Of a stretch of DNA of 64,000 nucleotides, positions 8,871-17,638 are shown one piece after another; position 1 is the first letter of the stretch, and each line of letters opens with the position of its first letter. The translations under genes were made by a program, and so were the position numbers. Source of the DNA: UBA6080 sp964607515 (GTDB taxonomy: Bacteria; Fermentibacterota; Fermentibacteria; Fermentibacterales; JCC-6); the NCBI GenBank assembly GCA_964607515.1, contig CAZSKU010000001.1, positions 134,214 to 198,213 on the forward strand. The letters run 5' to 3'. The notes below the pieces were generated by a model that was given only the letters and a program-made list of their open reading frames with translations, was not told the origin of the DNA and ran no database searches.

Positions 8871-9587
8871 ATGCGCTTAACTTATGGCCTGCTTCTGCTT
8901 GTGTCCGCCGTGATGCTCGCCCAGCCCCCCACCAACATCCTGGTGTACTACGACAACCAGCTGGGTTACGGCACCGCCGTTCTGAACGCCATCGACAACC
9001 TCTGGCCCTCGGCCACGGTCAGCGCCCACAACGGCGACTACGCCGGCTTCAACAACGCCCTCAACTCCGGCGGCGCCAACTGGGACATCGTCATTCTCGA
9101 GTGCTGGTACAACAGCACCAACAACATCTACTTCGGCGGAGTCGCCGACCTCTATGACACCGGCGCCGCCAAGATCTTCTTCTCAAGCTGGCAGCTCACC
9201 GGCTCCTATAGCGGATTCCTGGCCAGCGCCATGGGTATCAGCAGCGCTTCGGCCATCTCCGGCTCGGTTATCCCCCACTACGCCTGGGATACGGGCCACG
9301 ACATCTGCGAAGGCATCACCGACTGGACATGGGCCAACCCGGGCCTGGGAATCCTCAACAACAGGCTGACGGTTTCCAACGCCACCCCGGTGACCGGCTG
9401 GACTTCCTCCCCCTCGGGCGGGCAGGCTGGCATCTGCGTGGCCAACGACGGCAGCAGCGTCATCAGCGGTTACACCCCGGCCTACGCCACCCAGGGTGAG
9501 GCCATCTGGGAGAACATCCTGGGCTTCATGTGGGGCGATGTCGCCCTGACCAGAAGCACCTGGGGAGAGATCAAGGCATCCTTCTGA
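8871..9587 (+). CDS. Small secreted protein of unknown function
   Basis: 238 residues. The ATG has an AAAGGAAG site. Residues 1-17 form a clean signal peptide (short basic start, LLLLVSAVML, Ala cleavage). The mature part begins with NILVYYDNQLGYG and is rich in Gly, Asn, Ser and Trp; it reads like a flavodoxin/GATase-type alpha-beta fold that senses nothing obvious. No catalytic motif is recognised. The C terminus ends in a short T-W-G-E-I-K-A-S-F tail, resembling short conserved ends seen on exported proteins of related candidate phyla (recollection, untested). Monocistronic, with its own promoter, leader hairpin and strong terminator, which suggests substantial expression. Confidence 0.75.
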   Translation: MRLTYGLLLLVSAVMLAQPPTNILVYYDNQLGYGTAVLNAIDNLWPSATVSAHNGDYAGFNNALNSGGANWDIVILECWYNSTNNIYFGGVADLYDTGAAKIFFSSWQLTGSYSGFLASAMGISSASAISGSVIPHYAWDTGHDICEGITDWTWANPGLGILNNRLTVSNATPVTGWTSSPSGGQAGICVANDGSSVISGYTPAYATQGEAIWENILGFMWGDVALTRSTWGEIKASF

Positions 9588-9603
9588 TCCTACCCTGAAT
9601 GAG

Positions 9604-9640
9604 AAGGGGGCGGAGGCGCAAGCCTCCGCCCCCTTGTCGT
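9604..9640 (+). terminator. Strong intrinsic terminator after the secreted protein gene
   Basis: A perfect 12-bp stem GGGGGCGGAGGC / GCCTCCGCCCCC with a GCAA tetraloop (9606-9633), extended by A-T pairs and followed by TTGTCGTT. It also lies just beyond the 3' end of the convergent RNA-binding protein gene. Confidence 0.85.
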
Positions 9641-9652
9641 TCCCCGGCCGGG

Positions 9653-9904
9653 CTACTCCCGGTCCCTGGGTCTCGCCTCGTTGACCCGGAGTTCCCGTCC
9701 CAGGAACTCGGCTCCTTCGGCGCCCTTGATGGCCGCCTGGGCCTGGGCGGCGTCGGGCATTTCCACGAAGCCGAAACCCCTGGAGCGTCCGGTCTCCCGG
9801 TCGGTTATGATCCGGGCGGCGCTTACGGCTCCGAAGCGCTCGAAGAAAGCCTTGAGCTCTTCTTCCGTGGCTTTGTAAGACAGATTTCCGATGTACAGAT
9901 TCAC
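9653..9904 (-). CDS. RRM-domain RNA-binding protein
   Basis: Single RNA-recognition-motif protein of 83 residues. RNP2 is LYIGNL at the N terminus and RNP1 is RGFGFVEM in the middle. It resembles the cold-inducible glycine-rich RNA-binding proteins of Cyanobacteria and many other bacteria. I chose the GTG at 9904 because homologues begin almost exactly at VNLYIGNLSYK and an AAAGGA site lies 10 bases upstream. An ATG 30 bases further upstream would add ten basic residues. It ends in a short basic/acidic tail. Likely an RNA chaperone or translation modulator. Confidence 0.88.
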   Translation of the reverse strand: MNLYIGNLSYKATEEELKAFFERFGAVSAARIITDRETGRSRGFGFVEMPDAAQAQAAIKGAEGAEFLGRELRVNEARPRDRE

Positions 9905-10139
9905 TGGATAACGGTCCTTTCGATGCGGTGCCATGATTCCATATCAGGGCGCCGGCTCATGACACGGGAACCGTTGCCCAGGCGCATAGGCCAAACTCAA
10001 GGCCAGGCACGGATTCCAATATATGTACGCCTCCTCGGACGCTGCAAGGCCGTTGGAACTCCCGGACAACTCCGGCGTAGACTATCGTGTCCCGTCTTAT
10101 GTCATATGCAGGGAGAGAGGGAAGAAAGGTGCCGACCTC

Positions 10140-10604
10140 ATGTTGAGACTGCTTCTGTTTCTCGTGCTTCCCGGGCTTCTGCGGGCTGACCCGGTTTCGG
10201 CGATGGAATGCTTCATAGACGCGGTTTACCGCAACGACGCCGAAGCGGTTTTCGGAATGCTCAGCGAGGAGAGCCGGGCGTCCATCACCATGACCCTCGC
10301 CATGGCCAAACTCCAGCCGGTGAACGCCGCCGAGCAGCTCAGCCGGAGGACCGGCAGACCGGTCAACGGCCAGGAACTGTCCTGCTGGACCGAGACGGAT
10401 TTCGTCGAAGTGATCCTCGAGGCGCCGGCCCTTTCGGCGATGCTCCCCGCCCGGGACACCATCATCTGCTCGGTTTCCGATATGAAGGGCGACACCGCGG
10501 TGGTGTCCTGCCGGGTTGCCCTGCCCTCCGGGGGCAGCGAGGAGGCCAGGTTCGCCCTGGTGATGCAGAGGGGCGAGTGGAGGGTCGGCGAAACCTTTCT
10601 CTGA
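10140..10604 (+). CDS. Secreted hypothetical protein, NTF2/DUF4878-like
   Basis: 154 residues from the ATG at 10140, giving a signal peptide MLRLLLFLVLPGLLRA. An upstream in-frame start would precede this with an unlikely hydrophilic stretch. The mature part begins DPVSAMECFIDAVYRNDAEAV and ends in RGEWRVGETFL. This is the typical start and finish of small cone-shaped NTF2-like/DUF4878 domains (ligand-binding or scaffolding, no fixed activity). It ends 5 bases from the convergent permease gene. Confidence 0.65.
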   Translation: MLRLLLFLVLPGLLRADPVSAMECFIDAVYRNDAEAVFGMLSEESRASITMTLAMAKLQPVNAAEQLSRRTGRPVNGQELSCWTETDFVEVILEAPALSAMLPARDTIICSVSDMKGDTAVVSCRVALPSGGSEEARFALVMQRGEWRVGETFL

Positions 10605-10609
10605 AGGGC

Positions 10610-11329
10610 TCAGACCACCGCCGAAAGCAGTCCCAGCGCCGCCATGACAGCCAGCGAGATTCTGCGGAAGCGGCCGGAATCGGTTTTTCCCGCCAGGTAT
10701 GATCCGAGGACGGCCCCTCCCCCGGTGAAGGGAAGCATTGCGGCGATTCCCGGAAGATCCCCGGGCGGAAGCATCCCCATGGTCCAGTAGGAGAACGCCC
10801 CCACAATCCCAAGAAGCAGGAAGTAGCCGGCCAGCCACGATCTGGTCCGGTCCCTCTCCTCTCCGGCGGCCGTCAGAAGCAGGACCACGGGGGGACCGCT
10901 GAAGGTGGAAAACCCGTTGAGTATTCCACTGGCCGTGCCCGCGGCCGCCATCCCCCAGGCGGTTCTCCGGAAGACGCCCCTGACCCCGAAAAGGAGAGCC
11001 AGGGCCATAACCGCGGTGACCGCCCCGACGAAGGTCCCCGCGGCGCCGGAAGGCGCTTCCCGGACCAGCCAGGCTCCGGCGGGGGTGAAGAGGACACCGG
11101 GGACAGCCAGCGGCAGCAGCCCCCGGAGATCGAAACTCTTCCTGGTGGTCAACAGGAGGATGGCGTTAAGGGTTATGCCGGTGACGCACAGAACCGGCGC
11201 CGCGGCCCTGGCCGGGGTGAAAAGGATCAGAAGCGGCATGGCCATCAGGGAGTAGCCGAAGCCGGTGAACCCCTGTAGTGTCGCCGCCGCCAGAAGCACC
11301 GCGGCGATGACCGCCGGGTTTCCCTGCAT
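10610..11329 (-). CDS. TauE/SafE (DUF81) family membrane permease
   Basis: 239 residues with about seven or eight hydrophobic segments. It has the N-terminal TLQGFTGFGYSLMAMPLL motif and a repeated half with GILNGFSTFSGPPVV, diagnostic of TauE/SafE sulfite/organosulfonate or other anion exporters. It is the last gene of the minus-strand run and starts on the ATG overlapping the stop of the upstream paralogue. Substrate cannot be read from sequence. Confidence 0.88.
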   Translation of the reverse strand: MQGNPAVIAAVLLAAATLQGFTGFGYSLMAMPLLILFTPARAAAPVLCVTGITLNAILLLTTRKSFDLRGLLPLAVPGVLFTPAGAWLVREAPSGAAGTFVGAVTAVMALALLFGVRGVFRRTAWGMAAAGTASGILNGFSTFSGPPVVLLLTAAGEERDRTRSWLAGYFLLLGIVGAFSYWTMGMLPPGDLPGIAAMLPFTGGGAVLGSYLAGKTDSGRFRRISLAVMAALGLLSAVV

Positions 11330-12171
11330 CAGCGGTAGAAGGCGGGCAGGAAAGCCAGGTGGAACCTCCTGATCTCTACGTCCTCCCGGGATTCCGAGGC
11401 TGCCTCGAGCAGGCAGAGGTCGTCCACTATCCGCCGGGGAATCCTGTATACGACCCAGACCGCCCCCTCCTCGGGAAGGGCAAAGCGGTCACCCCAGGTT
11501 TCCCAGAAAGCCAGGAACTCCCTGGGTTCCAGGAACTCCGAAGACCAATCCTCGAGGCTTTCGCGGATTCTTTCCGATACGTTCCCACCTTCCCAGACCG
11601 GAGCTTCACGGGATGCCAAAGAGCCCAGGGTGGCGGAGCAGTACTCGGAGCCGCCTTCCACCCGTCGCACCAGAAGGCACGGGATATCGGAGCAGTCCAT
11701 CCTCAGGGCGGGGTTGCCGCCCTGAACGGTGTAAGGCAGAAGCCCCGGCTGGGGCAGGGAGCACTCGTAGAACACGTACCCGTCCAGGCAGGGGCCCTGC
11801 CGGACCAGAAGGGATCCGGTTTCCGACCAGGTATCCCCCCAGGTGTAGGAAATCCTTCCGGGCCATGGATTCCTCACCCCTTCGGACACCAGTTCCAGCC
11901 CGTCCCAGAAGGCGTACTCCATGCCGGGTCCCCCGGCGAGGGGGGCGGGAAGGGCCGCGGTCACCATTCCTCCGGGAACGGTAACCCTTAGGGTTACGAC
12001 GCATGGATCCCCGTGGAAATAAACCACCGGGGCCTTGTCCTCCAGCCCGGGTTCCGCGGAGCCGGCGGGGCTGGAGAGGAATCCGGTTCCGCCTCCTGCC
12101 ACGGTAACCACGCCCCACTCATGGATCCGGAGCCAGGCGGTGAAAAGGAGAACCCAGGCGAGACCGGTCAT
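11329..12171 (-). CDS. HEWGV-motif secreted protein, paralogue A
   Basis: 280 residues from the ATG at 12171, with a short hydrophobic N terminus (GLAWVLLFTAWL) followed directly by RIHEWGVVT. Shared with the next two genes: HEWGV near the N terminus, APVVYFHG about 35 residues on, FYE in the middle, a FWETWG motif near the C terminus and a closing IPRRIVDDL segment. Several Cys pairs suggest export. Function unknown. Its start overlaps the stop of paralogue B, so the genes are probably co-translated. Confidence 0.75.
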   Translation of the reverse strand: MTGLAWVLLFTAWLRIHEWGVVTVAGGGTGFLSSPAGSAEPGLEDKAPVVYFHGDPCVVTLRVTVPGGMVTAALPAPLAGGPGMEYAFWDGLELVSEGVRNPWPGRISYTWGDTWSETGSLLVRQGPCLDGYVFYECSLPQPGLLPYTVQGGNPALRMDCSDIPCLLVRRVEGGSEYCSATLGSLASREAPVWEGGNVSERIRESLEDWSSEFLEPREFLAFWETWGDRFALPEEGAVWVVYRIPRRIVDDLCLLEAASESREDVEIRRFHLAFLPAFYR

Positions 12172-13070
12172 TCCAGCCGCACCAGACCCAGGAACATCCG
12201 GTGGTACTCGACCCGTCCGAACCCCGGCGCTTCCAGGCTCAGGTTTACGGTGCTGATCTGTTCCACCGTGGCCGGAGGAAGGGGGAAGAGCAGCCAGCGC
12301 TCGCCTAGGGGCCTTGCCCGGAAGAAGGGCTCCCAGGTGTTCCAGAGGGCTTCGATCTCCTGGGACTTCAGATTCCCCCCGCCCCAGTCGCACAGCTTTT
12401 CCAGCACCCCGTCCCTTTCCAGCGGGAGCCTGGCGGTTTCCCTGTCCGCGGGGAGCGGAATAATGCGGAAAACCCTGGCGACAGGCTCCGGCCCGGTCTC
12501 CAAGAGGATTCCTTCCGGCGAGAAGAAGCCGGCCAGCTGCCTTCCGTCCTCCACCACCGTGTTCATCCTGGCGTGGAGGCCGTCGGGGATGGCGGTCTCG
12601 TAGTACAGGAACCGGTCAAGGTAGTCGCCGTCGGCGGTGTACAGGTCCAGGCACGGCACGTCCCGCCAGTGGTCCATCGCCCAGGCGAAGGGGGTGTTTT
12701 CGGGAACGTCCGGGGAAGGCGCCTCCTCGAAGGGCACGGGCATCCGGCCCTCAATCCGCCATGCGGCCGCGACGGGGGTCATCCCCTGGAATTCGCCGTG
12801 AGGCTCCGGATACGCCGCTGAAATGAACCCCATCTCCGCCCTGGCCGTGAAGGTGCCGGAAAACGGCGCCCCGTGGAACCAGACCACCGGCGCGTCCACC
12901 AGGACCATGCCGAAGGGGTCGAATCCGTATGTGTCCTCCGGCGCCCCGGTGACCGAGGTGCCCACGGAGGTGAAGGTCACCACGCCCCATTCGTGAACCC
13001 TGATCAGGGTGAAATCGTCCACCGGCGCAACCACCGTGTCCGCCAGGATCGGAAAGAGGATGGGCAGCAT
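12168..13070 (-). CDS. HEWGV-motif secreted protein, paralogue B
   Basis: 300 residues; the ATG at 13070 has an AAAGGAGG site. After a hydrophobic N terminus (MLPILFPILADTVVA) come RVHEWGVVTF, APVVWFHG, FLYYETAIP and ALWNTWEPFF, matching paralogues A and C in order and spacing. No enzyme signature is recognised. The conserved His, Glu and Trp at the mature N terminus could form a metal or ligand site, but that is speculation. Confidence 0.78.
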   Translation of the reverse strand: MLPILFPILADTVVAPVDDFTLIRVHEWGVVTFTSVGTSVTGAPEDTYGFDPFGMVLVDAPVVWFHGAPFSGTFTARAEMGFISAAYPEPHGEFQGMTPVAAAWRIEGRMPVPFEEAPSPDVPENTPFAWAMDHWRDVPCLDLYTADGDYLDRFLYYETAIPDGLHARMNTVVEDGRQLAGFFSPEGILLETGPEPVARVFRIIPLPADRETARLPLERDGVLEKLCDWGGGNLKSQEIEALWNTWEPFFRARPLGERWLLFPLPPATVEQISTVNLSLEAPGFGRVEYHRMFLGLVRLE

Positions 13071-13084
13071 GGGCCGCCTCCTTT

Positions 13085-14014
13085 CTAGAGGGGCACCGCG
13101 GCGAGGATGTACCGCCTTGCCCGGACCGGGAACGGCGAAGGCGACTCCACCTCCGCGCCGATAACGCTCAGATGGTCCAGCAGTTCTTCGGGAACCCTGT
13201 AGACGACCATTCCCCGAAGGTAGGCCGGGTCGTTCCGGTGCTCCCGGCAGATCCACCCGGTCCAGGTGTTCCAGAGGGCATCCGCTTCCTCCACGTCTAT
13301 AACGTCCCGGGACCACTCCCTCAGCACCTCGTGAATCCCGTCGGGATGCATGTCCCCGTATTCCAGTAGGGTTTCCCCGGCCAGGTCGCCCAGGTTGCAG
13401 GAGGCCCAGACCGGCCCCGTATCGGTCTGCCTGATCACCACCGCCGGAATGTCCATCCATCGTGACTCCACCGGCTCCGCACCCGGCAGGTAGGGCAGAA
13501 AGTCCAGCCTCTCCGGAACGGTTTCGTAGTACAGGAATTCCTCGGACCAGCCGCAGGGGGACGTGCAGGTCATGCCCTGCCCGGTGCGCCAGAGGATGTA
13601 GGGCCACGGGTTTTCGGCCTCGGCCCCTGCTCCGCCCACCGTAGCCGCAGTTTCCAGGAGGTGGGAATCGGGAATGGCGTAGCCGAAGCTTCCGTACCAG
13701 GAGCACGATCCCTGGCCGATCCCGCCTCCGGAAGCCTCGGGGTACACCGCGGACAGGGTTCCGTTGCCCGTGGTGACGGTGACCGTTCCTGTGAACTCCG
13801 GTCCGTGGATGTAGAGCACCGGGGCCCGGAGCATCGTTCCCCCGCCGTCCTGGAAGAGGGGGAGCAAGTCCGGGGTTCCCGAGAGGTCAGCCTCGGGGCC
13901 GCTCCAGGACAGAACCCCCCACTCGTGGATCATCACCGGGGGGAGTTCCCTGCCCCGGGCCGCCGCGGGGATGGCGAACAAGGCCGCCGCAGCGACCGCC
14001 GGAAGAATTCTCAT
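13085..14014 (-). CDS. HEWGV-motif secreted protein, paralogue C
   Basis: 309 residues; the ATG at 14014 has an AGGAGGT site. It has a signal peptide MRILPAVAAAALFAIPAAA, then MIHEWGVLSW, APVLYIHG, FLYYETVP and ALWNTWTGW. It is first in the set of three and separated from paralogue B by 14 bases. It has the longest gap between the conserved blocks. I recall similar H-E-W-G proteins from Planctomycetes and other candidate phyla as uncharacterised families, but cannot verify this here. Confidence 0.78.
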   Translation of the reverse strand: MRILPAVAAAALFAIPAAARGRELPPVMIHEWGVLSWSGPEADLSGTPDLLPLFQDGGGTMLRAPVLYIHGPEFTGTVTVTTGNGTLSAVYPEASGGGIGQGSCSWYGSFGYAIPDSHLLETAATVGGAGAEAENPWPYILWRTGQGMTCTSPCGWSEEFLYYETVPERLDFLPYLPGAEPVESRWMDIPAVVIRQTDTGPVWASCNLGDLAGETLLEYGDMHPDGIHEVLREWSRDVIDVEEADALWNTWTGWICREHRNDPAYLRGMVVYRVPEELLDHLSVIGAEVESPSPFPVRARRYILAAVPL

Positions 14015-14060
14015 GAAGGCACCTCCTGAGTGTTCCAGTGATACTCTCGTCCGCGGGTTT

Positions 14061-14822
14061 TCATTCCCCCAGCCGGAAAACGACGGGGATGTGGTCCGAT
14101 GGCTTTTCCCACGCCCTGGGTCCCGGGTCGGGCCGGACGTCCCGAAAGAGCGCCGCCGCCTCCCGGTTGGCCAGCACCAGGTCCAGGCGCATTCCCATGT
14201 TCCTTCTGAATGCCCCGGCCCGGTAGTCCCACCAGGTGTAGACCTTGCCTGAGGGGTGGAACCTTCGGAATACGTCCTCGAAACCCGCATCGAGAAAGGC
14301 CCGGATCCTCTGCCTCTCCAGGGGATGGTAGCACACCGTTCCGTCCTGAGCCTCCGGTGAATGGGTGTCTTCGGGGCCGGGGGCCACGTTGAAGTCCCCG
14401 AGAACCACCGCGGGGCCGGACATGGAAAGGGCCGTCTCCAGCAATTCATCCAGCCAGGTCAGTTTGTGGCGGAACGACGGAAGTCCCACCTCGCCGCCGT
14501 TGGGCACGTAGGCGTTAAGAAAGCGGATCTCCTCCAGTGAGAAACGAAGAAGCCTGGCCTGATCTTCCAGGAAGCCCGAGGGAAGCCCCCGTTGAACGTC
14601 CGAAGGAGCCTTTCTGCTTAAAACCGCCACGCCGTTGTAGGTTTTCTGCCCGTGAACCGTGGAGCCGTAGCCAGCGGCCAGGAAATCCTCCGCCGGAAAG
14701 AGGTCGTCGGTAACCTTCGTTTCCTGGATGCAGAGAAAATCCACCGGGTTGTCGGAAAGCCAGCGGAGCACCTGGTCCAGCCGGGCCCTTACGGAGTTCA
14801 CGTTCCAGGTGGCGCCGGTCAT
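14061..14822 (-). CDS. xthA: Exonuclease III (AP endonuclease, EEP family)
   Basis: 253 residues; the ATG has a GAGGGAGG site. Family motifs in order: ATWNVNSVRARL, CIQETKV (Glu metal ligand), YNGVAVLS, LNAYVPNGGE, LGDFNVAP, YTWWDYR, RLDLVLA and PSDHIPVV (catalytic His). Mg-dependent 3'-5' exonuclease/AP endonuclease for DNA repair. It lies 46 bases upstream of the HEWGV set and may share its transcript, though function does not link them. Confidence 0.94.
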   Translation of the reverse strand: MTGATWNVNSVRARLDQVLRWLSDNPVDFLCIQETKVTDDLFPAEDFLAAGYGSTVHGQKTYNGVAVLSRKAPSDVQRGLPSGFLEDQARLLRFSLEEIRFLNAYVPNGGEVGLPSFRHKLTWLDELLETALSMSGPAVVLGDFNVAPGPEDTHSPEAQDGTVCYHPLERQRIRAFLDAGFEDVFRRFHPSGKVYTWWDYRAGAFRRNMGMRLDLVLANREAAALFRDVRPDPGPRAWEKPSDHIPVVFRLGE

Positions 14823-14904
14823 GTCATCCTCCCTCGGCGATGTGGCTCCCGTTCTCGCGATGAAGTAAGATACAACCCTGAACGCCGGAAGGGAGGGCTT
14901 CGAA

Positions 14905-16530
14905 ATGGGCTCGCTGACCCGCACCGGAAAAACCCTTCTCCTTGCCGCCATCCTGGCCGCCGGGTTTGCCGCCAGAGGGTACGCGGCCCTGAAGCACCCG
15001 GCTCCGGCGGGGGACGGCGTCGCGGCCAACATCCTTCTCGCCGACAACATGAACAGGGGGCTGGGCTTTTCGACGTATCTGAAGTGGACTCTCTACGACC
15101 CGTCCATGGAGCACCTCCGGCCCGAAGCCAACCGGCAGCCCCTCTTCCCGCTCCTTCTGTCGGGAGTGTTCCGGCTCACCGGCCCCGGCATGAAACCCGC
15201 CCAGGCCCTCTCTCTGGCCGTCGGAATGCTCTTTCTTCTGGTTTTCCACCGATGGGCGTCGGGAACCCTGGGAAGTGAAGCCGCCCTTTTCTCCCTTGCC
15301 TTTCTGGCCCTTGACCCGCCCTTCATCTGGTTCAGCGCCCAGCCGGACAGCCTGCTCCTGTACACCCTCCTGGTGTTCGCCTCTCTGACGGCGGCGGGTC
15401 ACGGTGAGGTCTCCCTCCGAAGGGCCTGCCTTCTGGGGCTTCTCTCGGGTCTGGCATATATGGCTAGGACGCAGGGGCTGTTTCTGGCTTTTTCCATGGG
15501 CGTCTGGACCCTGGCGAAGGGAGGCCGGAGGCGCTTTCCCAAGGCCGTGCTTTTCCTGGCGGTGTTCACCGCGGTGACGCTTCCCTGGTTCCTGAGGAAC
15601 GTCAGGGCTTTCGGAAGCCCCACCCACAGTCAGAACAGCCAGTTCGTCCTGAATGAGAACCACTGGTCCGCCTGGAGCGTCCGGGATACCCCTCCGGGTC
15701 CCGGTGACATGCTTCGCAACCAGGGAGTCGCTGCCTGCGCCGCTTTCGTGCTTCGGGGGGCGCTCAGGGTGATGGAGCCCTTCACCACGGGATCCGGCCA
15801 CCGGGAGGAGGTCTTCGGGCAGCCTACCATGGCGGTGTTTGCGCTGTTCGTCCTGTGGGGTGCCACCGACCCGGAAATCCGGAAGAGGATGCTTCTGCCT
15901 CTTATCGTGGCGGTACCGCTGATGGCCGCCCTGACGGTGCACCAGCACAGCGGAAGGTACCTGACGCCGGTGTACGCCATGACAGCTGCCTTCGGAACGG
16001 CGGGTATTCTGAAGGTCGGCGCCGGAAGGAAGGGATTGACTGCGGCAGCGGCCCTGGTCACCGCCCTGATACTGGCGCGGCCCCTGGGGGTGCTGGCGGC
16101 GTCGGAAAGCACGGCCAGAGCCGAGGAGGCGCTTCAGGGAGCGGTGTGGATAAGGGATCATGTTCCGGAGGGCACCTGGGTGGTTACATACCCCAACGTG
16201 GAGCTTTACCACTGGGTTTACCGCAGGCCCACCCTCACCTGGCCCAACGACTACGAAGCTCTCCTGTGGCCCTGCCTGGAAAGGCACGGAGCGGAGTATC
16301 TGGTGGTGGACAGGGACCTGCCGACCCTCAGACCCTGGCTTTCCCGAAGGTGGAGACGGTCGCCGGACGGCTCGGAGTGGGACGTTTCAGAGCCCCCCGG
16401 CTTCCTTGACGAGGTGTGGCGGAGTCCGTCCGGAGGGACCATGATCTACCGCTTCACCGGAAGCGTTCCGGAGGGCTTCATGGCGGTGGAAAGCCTTCCT
16501 CCGGACAACTGGAGGGCCCTGGGGCCCTGA
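14905..16530 (+). CDS. Polytopic membrane glycosyltransferase-like protein (GT39/PMT-type)
   Basis: 541 residues; the ATG follows a GGGAGGG site. About ten hydrophobic segments. The first extracytoplasmic loop after TM1 contains R-P-E-A-N-R-Q-P-L-F-P, in the position of the substrate loop of GT-C enzymes (ArnT/PMT-type). LSGLAYMARTQGLFLA and LTVHQHSGRYLTPVYA also fit this class. The C-terminal 140 residues are a soluble domain. Transfers a sugar from a polyprenyl phosphate donor if active. The classical DD/DE loop motif is not obvious (GDGVAANILLADN may hold it), so it could be a relative of other function. Confidence 0.7.
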   Translation: MGSLTRTGKTLLLAAILAAGFAARGYAALKHPAPAGDGVAANILLADNMNRGLGFSTYLKWTLYDPSMEHLRPEANRQPLFPLLLSGVFRLTGPGMKPAQALSLAVGMLFLLVFHRWASGTLGSEAALFSLAFLALDPPFIWFSAQPDSLLLYTLLVFASLTAAGHGEVSLRRACLLGLLSGLAYMARTQGLFLAFSMGVWTLAKGGRRRFPKAVLFLAVFTAVTLPWFLRNVRAFGSPTHSQNSQFVLNENHWSAWSVRDTPPGPGDMLRNQGVAACAAFVLRGALRVMEPFTTGSGHREEVFGQPTMAVFALFVLWGATDPEIRKRMLLPLIVAVPLMAALTVHQHSGRYLTPVYAMTAAFGTAGILKVGAGRKGLTAAAALVTALILARPLGVLAASESTARAEEALQGAVWIRDHVPEGTWVVTYPNVELYHWVYRRPTLTWPNDYEALLWPCLERHGAEYLVVDRDLPTLRPWLSRRWRRSPDGSEWDVSEPPGFLDEVWRSPSGGTMIYRFTGSVPEGFMAVESLPPDNWRALGP

Positions 16531-16549
16531 GGATCCGGGAGGTTGCGGC

Positions 16550-17638
16550 ATGGCGCCGGTTCTGATGCTTTTTCTGCTGGCTTCCACGGTACCCTGTTCT
16601 CCTTCCGAGCCTGAGTCGGCGGCCCTGGAGGCCCTCTCCGGCATGGGGGTCACCGGGCTGGAGATCCGGGGAGCCCGGAGGATAGAGGCTCCCCTGGGCG
16701 GCACCCTGGTGGACCTGACCGGAACGGAGTCGGGGGTTTTTACAGCGTACAGAGTTGGAATCGAGAACGGCACCGGTGACTTGTTCACCCTGATCTCCTT
16801 CGGGGAGGACCTGTCCTGGCGCCCTTCGCCGGACTCCCCGCCGGAGGACCGGCTGGCCCTGGAGTTCCTTCTGGAGGACAGGGAATGGTTCATGAGCCTG
16901 GTGCTTCTTCCCCCCGGAACCCTTCTGGCCAATGGCGACGGGGTCTCCTGGACGGAGATGCTGGACAGCCTTTCCACGGCCGACGTAGTACTGGTGGGCG
17001 AGGCCCACGACGACCCTCTGGCGCACCGTTGGGAGCTGTTCATCTGGGCATGCCTGGCGTCGCCGGACAGGTTCCTGGCGCTGGAGATGTTCGAAACCGA
17101 CGTTCAGGGTCTGCTGGACAGTTATCTGTCGGGGGATGCCACTCTCGAGGAGTTTCTCGAGGGTTCAAGACCCTGGGGCAACTATCTGGAGGACTATTCG
17201 CCCATGGTCGAGTACGCCCGGAAACAGGGATACAGGGTGGTGGCCGCCAACGTGCCCAGACCCCTGGCCGCTTCGGTGGCCCGGGAAGGCTGGGCGGCCC
17301 TGGCCGGCGAGACCTTCTTCGGTATGATGGAGGTGGACTCTTCGAACGCCCTGTACAGGGAGCGTTTCCTGGCCACCATGGAAGCCCTGGCGGGGGGCAT
17401 GCATCAGATGCCCTTGGATCCAATGAACCTTTACAGGGCTCAACTTCTGAAGGACGCAGCGATGGCTTCCTCGGCGGCCGGGAACCGCTGTGTGCTGGTG
17501 TGCGGTTCATTCCACAGCGATTATCGGTCCGGGATTCCCGACCAGCTCCCCCCGGACGTGTCCTTCGTTACGGTGAAGATTCTCCCGGAGGGAGAGCCGC
17601 TGGACCCGGCGGCGGCTGATTTCATCGTGGTCAGGTGA
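16550..17638 (+). CDS. ChaN-family secreted protein
   Basis: 362 residues with a hydrophobic N terminus ending in a Cys (ASTVPCSPSE), possibly a lipoprotein. The C-terminal two thirds match the ChaN/DUF399 haem-binding family: VVLVGEAHDDPLAHRWEL at about 146-163, LALEMFETDVQ, EGSRPWGNYLEDYSPMVEYA, VVAANVPRP and CGSFHSDYRSGIP. ChaN members are iron/haem-binding outer-membrane-associated lipoproteins. About 125 extra residues precede the ChaN domain. It converges with the next gene with no gap. Confidence 0.82.
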   Translation: MAPVLMLFLLASTVPCSPSEPESAALEALSGMGVTGLEIRGARRIEAPLGGTLVDLTGTESGVFTAYRVGIENGTGDLFTLISFGEDLSWRPSPDSPPEDRLALEFLLEDREWFMSLVLLPPGTLLANGDGVSWTEMLDSLSTADVVLVGEAHDDPLAHRWELFIWACLASPDRFLALEMFETDVQGLLDSYLSGDATLEEFLEGSRPWGNYLEDYSPMVEYARKQGYRVVAANVPRPLAASVAREGWAALAGETFFGMMEVDSSNALYRERFLATMEALAGGMHQMPLDPMNLYRAQLLKDAAMASSAAGNRCVLVCGSFHSDYRSGIPDQLPPDVSFVTVKILPEGEPLDPAAADFIVVR

